From positions 1 through 12,887 of the forward strand of contig DAOVLE010000151.1 of assembly GCA_030631415.1 (NCBI GenBank): a stretch of 12,887 nt of DNA, read 5' to 3'. The position numbers and the translations under genes are program-made. This DNA is from JAAEQG01 sp023133475. Its GTDB lineage: Bacteria > Planctomycetota > Phycisphaerae > UBA1845. The notes under the pieces are model-generated. The model did no database searches. It was not told where the DNA came from and worked only from the letters and a program-made list of their open reading frames with translations. This document shows, one piece after another, positions 12,854 through 12,887 of this stretch (positions are counted from its first letter, which is position 1; each line of letters begins with the position of its first letter).

Positions 12854-12887
12854 ATCGGAGGGGCGTATTACCCCTTTTCGCTGCGCC

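Noticed and set aside
1..12887. tRNA, rRNA or riboswitch
   Set aside because: No cloverleaf with conserved T-loop, rRNA signature or known riboswitch core was recognised by eye in the gaps; a covariance-model scan could still find a small RNA.

Overview
The window reads as a GC-rich bacterial chromosome fragment, most likely a planctomycete or a relative. That placement rests on overall style: very many dispersed short palindromes built on a GGCGGGT-GGA-ACCCGCC core, 7-bp AGGCAAG-type tandem arrays, and a GTPase/GAP1-type gene cluster of the kind common in that group. No rRNA or other marker fixes the taxon. The sequence opens exactly at the edge of a perfect 84-bp palindrome, so base 1 may be a contig end where assembly stopped at a repeat.

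Layout. (1) 22-1868, minus strand: a compact set reading leftwards, made of a small unknown protein, an overlapping MNT-type nucleotidyltransferase, and a periplasmic-binding-protein-like lipoprotein. The lipoprotein gene carries three palindromic insertions, one of which cuts off its 3' end. (2) 1869-2388: about 520 bp without a gene, filled with tandem repeats and palindromes. (3) 2389-6777, plus strand: four genes in one direction, encoding a long coiled-coil protein, a formylglycine-generating-enzyme-fold (FGS/SUMF) protein without the catalytic cysteines, a zinc-ribbon GTPase (Double-GTPase-like) and a GAP1-type GTPase-associated protein. This is the most interesting part. It resembles the GTPase-centred conflict systems described computationally for multicellular and social bacteria, but the four-gene composition with a coiled-coil partner deserves attention. 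A nine-G run at the junction of the first two genes could fuse them by a one-base slip. (4) 6901-12599, minus strand: housekeeping genes, namely rlmN (23S rRNA/tRNA A methylation), an xdhC-mocA pair for maturation of molybdenum hydroxylases, serC (serine biosynthesis) and an M29-family aminopeptidase. (5) 12600-12887: repeats only.

How the genes may work together. In region 3 the GTPase and GAP1 genes overlap by 25 bp and are surely co-translated. The FGS and coiled-coil genes are close upstream (52 bp apart), while the FGS and GTPase genes are separated by about 190 bp of stacked palindromes. By analogy, the GTPase/GAP1 pair would be a nucleotide-dependent switch, the FGS protein a ligand or peptide recognition module, and the coiled coil a scaffold. 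This is inference from family and context. In region 4 XdhC and MocA act together on the molybdenum cofactor, but no molybdoenzyme gene is present here. rlmN, serC and the aminopeptidase are unrelated neighbours. Almost every intergenic gap holds a palindrome or array, so the repeats are the second major theme of the window.
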